Assembly (NCBI GenBank): GCA_013215515.1
Contig: JABSPC010000154.1
Coordinates: 1 to 7,309 of the forward strand
Source of the DNA: Crocinitomicaceae bacterium
Lineage (GTDB): Bacteria > Bacteroidota > Bacteroidia > Flavobacteriales_D > Crocinitomicaceae
Direction: 5' to 3'
Length of the DNA: 7,309 nucleotides
The position numbers and the translations under genes were made by a program. Shown here piece by piece: positions 4,789 through 7,309 of this stretch (position 1 is its first letter; every line of letters begins with the position of its first letter). The notes under the pieces were generated by a model. The model ran no database searches, was not told where the DNA came from, and saw only the letters and a program-made list of their open reading frames with translations.

Positions 4789-7309
4789 GTGAGAATTCGC
4801 TATTCCTATTTACTGACCTGTCTAATACTTATTCCCTTCTTTGGATTAAGTCAGCATTACAACTTCAGAAATTACAATGTGGAAGACGGTTTGGGGCAAT
4901 CACAAGTCTATGCAGCGCATCAAGATCAAATGGGAAACCTGTGGCTTGGAACTCGAGGCGGAGGAATTAGCGTTTTTGATGGATTTGAATTTAAGTCGTA
5001 CACAGACCAAGAAGGCTTGCCTAACAACATCATCAATGACATAGAGGAAGATTCAAAACATAGAATTTGGATTGGAACGAATAACGGCCTTTGCTTCTAC
5101 GATGGAAAGAAGTTTACTTCAATTGATTTTGGTGATTTAAAATCAGCTGTAGTTCGAGATATATTCATCACGGATTCAGATCAGATCTTTCTTGCAACGA
5201 ACAAAGGAATATTTGAAGTGTCCAATAATAAAGCCGCTCAAATTGGAAAGGACGCAGGAATAAATAAACTGCAAGCCACTTCGCTTTGGATAGATCGAAT
5301 TGGAAATGAAGATAAAATCTGGATCGGAACGGATAAAGGACTCTATAGTTATTTCAAAAAGGAAAGTCGGTTCTATAAAGAAGAATCTAGATACATGGGG
5401 AACGCGATTACGACGTTAACCAAAGACGCTGATGGCAAATTGTGGATCGGAACTTATGGAGACGGAATGTATTGCCATGATGGAAAAACATTTTACAGAA
5501 TTGACTTTCACCATGAATTGTACCGTCAAACGGTATTGGATATTTATTCAGATTCAACGCAAAATTTATGGATCGCAACCCTCCGAGGCGGTGTAATCCA
5601 CTACGACAAATCATCAAAGACATTTACTTCGATAAGTGAAAACGAAGGATTGAGTAACAACCATGTTCGTTGTATCATCCAAGACCACAACGACAATTTC
5701 TGGTTCGGAACATCAGGTGGTGGAATTTGTCATTACTTGGGCAAGCAATTCACGAATTACGACGAGAAATCTGGATTGGCAGGAAACTTTATTTACAGCG
5801 TTTTTCGCGATCGGAAAAATCAATTGTGGGTTGGGAATTCTCAGAAAGGAGTTAGTGTTTTTACAGGTACGAAAGTTCTGAACTACCATGGAGGAAATGG
5901 ATTTAAAAACGTAAAAGTCAAGGCAATTTCAGAAGATAAAAACGGCAACATTTGGATTGGGACCGATGGCAACGGAGTATATGTTTACAAGGATGAAGAG
6001 CTCATCGCAATTGACGAGCTAAAACGGGCATACGTAAAACAAATCAAGTCGGATAAAGAAGGGAACATCTGGATTGCAACCGCAGGAACTGGGATCATTA
6101 AAATTTCCGATCAAAACGGAGAGTATTTGGTTGAAAGCTGGGCATTTAGAGATGGTTTATTATCCAACAGAATTACAAGCTTGCATTTTGATAAATGGGA
6201 CAGGCTCTGGTATGGAACTACGGATAACGGAGTTGGATGCTTGGATAAAAATCAGAAAACAATTATTCACCTTGACAAAGACAAACACCTTTCTTCGAAC
6301 TTTATTCGCTGCTTAACAGAAGACCAAGATGGGCGTTTATGGGTTGGAACTTCAGGCAGTGGAATTTGTGCTTACAATCTTTACAAAAAGAATAGCAATC
6401 CTCGGTTCCTAACTCAAAATCAAGGATTGAAATCGAACAACGTTTATCTCTTAACAACAGATAAAGATGGCAATATAATCGTGGGAACTGAAAAGGGACT
6501 CGACTACATTTACTTGAACAAAGACGGAAGTCAAAAGCAGATCAAACACTACGGGAAACTCGACGGATTTGCAGGTGTTGAAACATGTCAGAATTCAGTT
6601 TGGAACGATCAAAATGGATCCATCTGGTTCGGAACAATTAACGGGCTGTGCAAATTCAACCCATCTGAATTGGTGAAGAACATGTACTCTCCTATTCTAT
6701 CGTTCAAAGACATTAAACTCGAATACGTTTCTATACTTGGTGATGAAGACAACGCTCTCGAGTTTGGGAAACAACGGAAGCCTTTGTTCCTAGCGCACTA
6801 TCAAAACAACATTACGTTTGAGTTCCTTGGAATCAACATGAAACGTCCTGATGGCGTTATGTACAAATGGAAACTGGCAGGATTCGACGATAAATGGTCG
6901 CCTGAATCGAAAGACCGAAGTATTATGTACTCGAACTTGAGCCCAGGTAAATACCGATTCCTTTTGAAGGCTTCGAACGAAGATGGCGTCTGGAGTAAAA
7001 AGCCTTTGGTTTATGAATTCGAAATCGAAACTCCGTATTGGGAAACTGTTTGGTTCAAGGTACTTATCGGACTGGGGGGCTTACTCGTTCTACTTGCTAT
7101 TTATAAAATTGGAACAAATCGAGTACGACGAAAAGCTTTGCAACAGCAACGAGAAGTTGAGTTTAAAATGGAGGTTCTGAACTTAGAACAAAAGGCAATG
7201 CGCCTGCAAATGAACCCACACTTTATCTTTAACGCATTAAACTCTATCCAAAGTTTAATTGGAACTGGAGACGAAACCAAGGCCCGTTATTTCCTTGCAA
7301 AATTCTCTC
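4789..7309 (+). CDS. Two-component sensor histidine kinase with 14-blade Reg_prop propeller and Y_Y_Y domain (3'-partial)
   Basis: One frame runs without a stop for 840 codons to the window edge. The start is GTG at 4789: an in-frame TAA at 4777-4779 blocks anything upstream, and the GTG opens a clean signal peptide (MRIRYSYLLTCLILIP, FFGLSQ). Fourteen Reg_prop repeats (PF07494) follow, each centred on a [WFI]xGT-like motif at residues 52, 94, 134, 178, 219, 261, 305, 347, 389, 428, 474, 518, 564 and 613, which fits two seven-bladed propellers. A Y_Y_Y domain (PF07495) spans about 674-748 (MYKWKLAGFDDKWSPES, YSNLSPGKYRFLLKASN). One membrane helix (about 756-773) and a short charged coil (775-806) lead to the H-box LQMNPHFIFNALNSIQ of a His_kinase domain (PF06580), with His811 the predicted phospho-acceptor. 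The ATP-binding domain lies beyond the window. The family senses a ligand in the periplasm and signals across the inner membrane; this kinase class usually pairs with a LytTR response regulator, which would be expected just downstream. The ligand cannot be read from the sequence. Confidence 0.95.
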   Translation, partial: MRIRYSYLLTCLILIPFFGLSQHYNFRNYNVEDGLGQSQVYAAHQDQMGNLWLGTRGGGISVFDGFEFKSYTDQEGLPNNIINDIEEDSKHRIWIGTNNGLCFYDGKKFTSIDFGDLKSAVVRDIFITDSDQIFLATNKGIFEVSNNKAAQIGKDAGINKLQATSLWIDRIGNEDKIWIGTDKGLYSYFKKESRFYKEESRYMGNAITTLTKDADGKLWIGTYGDGMYCHDGKTFYRIDFHHELYRQTVLDIYSDSTQNLWIATLRGGVIHYDKSSKTFTSISENEGLSNNHVRCIIQDHNDNFWFGTSGGGICHYLGKQFTNYDEKSGLAGNFIYSVFRDRKNQLWVGNSQKGVSVFTGTKVLNYHGGNGFKNVKVKAISEDKNGNIWIGTDGNGVYVYKDEELIAIDELKRAYVKQIKSDKEGNIWIATAGTGIIKISDQNGEYLVESWAFRDGLLSNRITSLHFDKWDRLWYGTTDNGVGCLDKNQKTIIHLDKDKHLSSNFIRCLTEDQDGRLWVGTSGSGICAYNLYKKNSNPRFLTQNQGLKSNNVYLLTTDKDGNIIVGTEKGLDYIYLNKDGSQKQIKHYGKLDGFAGVETCQNSVWNDQNGSIWFGTINGLCKFNPSELVKNMYSPILSFKDIKLEYVSILGDEDNALEFGKQRKPLFLAHYQNNITFEFLGINMKRPDGVMYKWKLAGFDDKWSPESKDRSIMYSNLSPGKYRFLLKASNEDGVWSKKPLVYEFEIETPYWETVWFKVLIGLGGLLVLLAIYKIGTNRVRRKALQQQREVEFKMEVLNLEQKAMRLQMNPHFIFNALNSIQSLIGTGDETKARYFLAKFS

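Noticed and set aside
4933..6637. Recurrent DNA words such as TGGATTGGAAC / TGGATCGGAAC at spaced intervals, resembling a repeat array
   Set aside because: They encode the WIGT core of the propeller blades in one reading frame, with spacing of about 120-150 bases and synonymous variation, so they are protein repeats, not CRISPR or tandem DNA repeats.
5408..7180. Short open frames in other frames inside the sensor kinase gene
   Set aside because: The + strand frame from 4789 encodes 14 consecutive Reg_prop repeats plus a Y_Y_Y domain; the others are shadows.

Overview
The window looks like a chromosomal segment from a Bacteroidota bacterium, most likely Flavobacteriales (a Crocinitomicaceae/Fluviicola-like lineage is my guess from overall feel; no marker gene confirms it). 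The evidence is a type IX secretion (T9SS) C-terminal sorting domain, a Reg_prop/Y_Y_Y sensor kinase, a Bacteroidota-style penicillin-binding protein 1C, near absence of Shine-Dalgarno sequences, and TAnnTTTG-type -7 promoter elements. The DNA is AT-rich throughout.

Layout. Positions 1-1086 (+) hold the C-terminal 361 codons of a secreted choice-of-anchor B / LVIVD-repeat protein ending in a T9SS type A sorting domain; its 5' end is outside the window. It is followed by two back-to-back inverted repeats (1129-1197) that look like a transcription terminator. Positions 1301-2105 (+) hold a broken gene for a small exported, probably beta-barrel, protein: a signal peptide in one frame, a frameshift between about 1365 and 1405, and an in-frame TGA at 1818-1820. 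Positions 2325-4673 (-) encode a full-length bifunctional PBP1C (782 aa) that converges on the broken gene across a gene-free 219-base spacer. A 115-base divergent intergenic region (4674-4788) carries a perfect TAnnTTTG element for the rightward gene and a split direct repeat. From 4789 (GTG start) to the end of the window (+) runs one uninterrupted frame of 840 codons: a sensor histidine kinase with signal peptide, 14 beta-propeller blades, a Y_Y_Y domain, one membrane helix, a short coiled coil and the H-box of a His_kinase (LytS/YehU-type) domain, cut off by the window edge.

How the parts relate. All four genes are cell-envelope or exported-protein genes, but they do not form one operon: pbpC is transcribed opposite to its neighbours, and each + strand gene has its own apparent boundary. 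I see no RNA gene, CRISPR array, insertion sequence or phage gene. I did not find a convincing new biological system; the most notable items are the doubly disrupted exported protein, the 14-blade sensor and the intergenic repeat structures.
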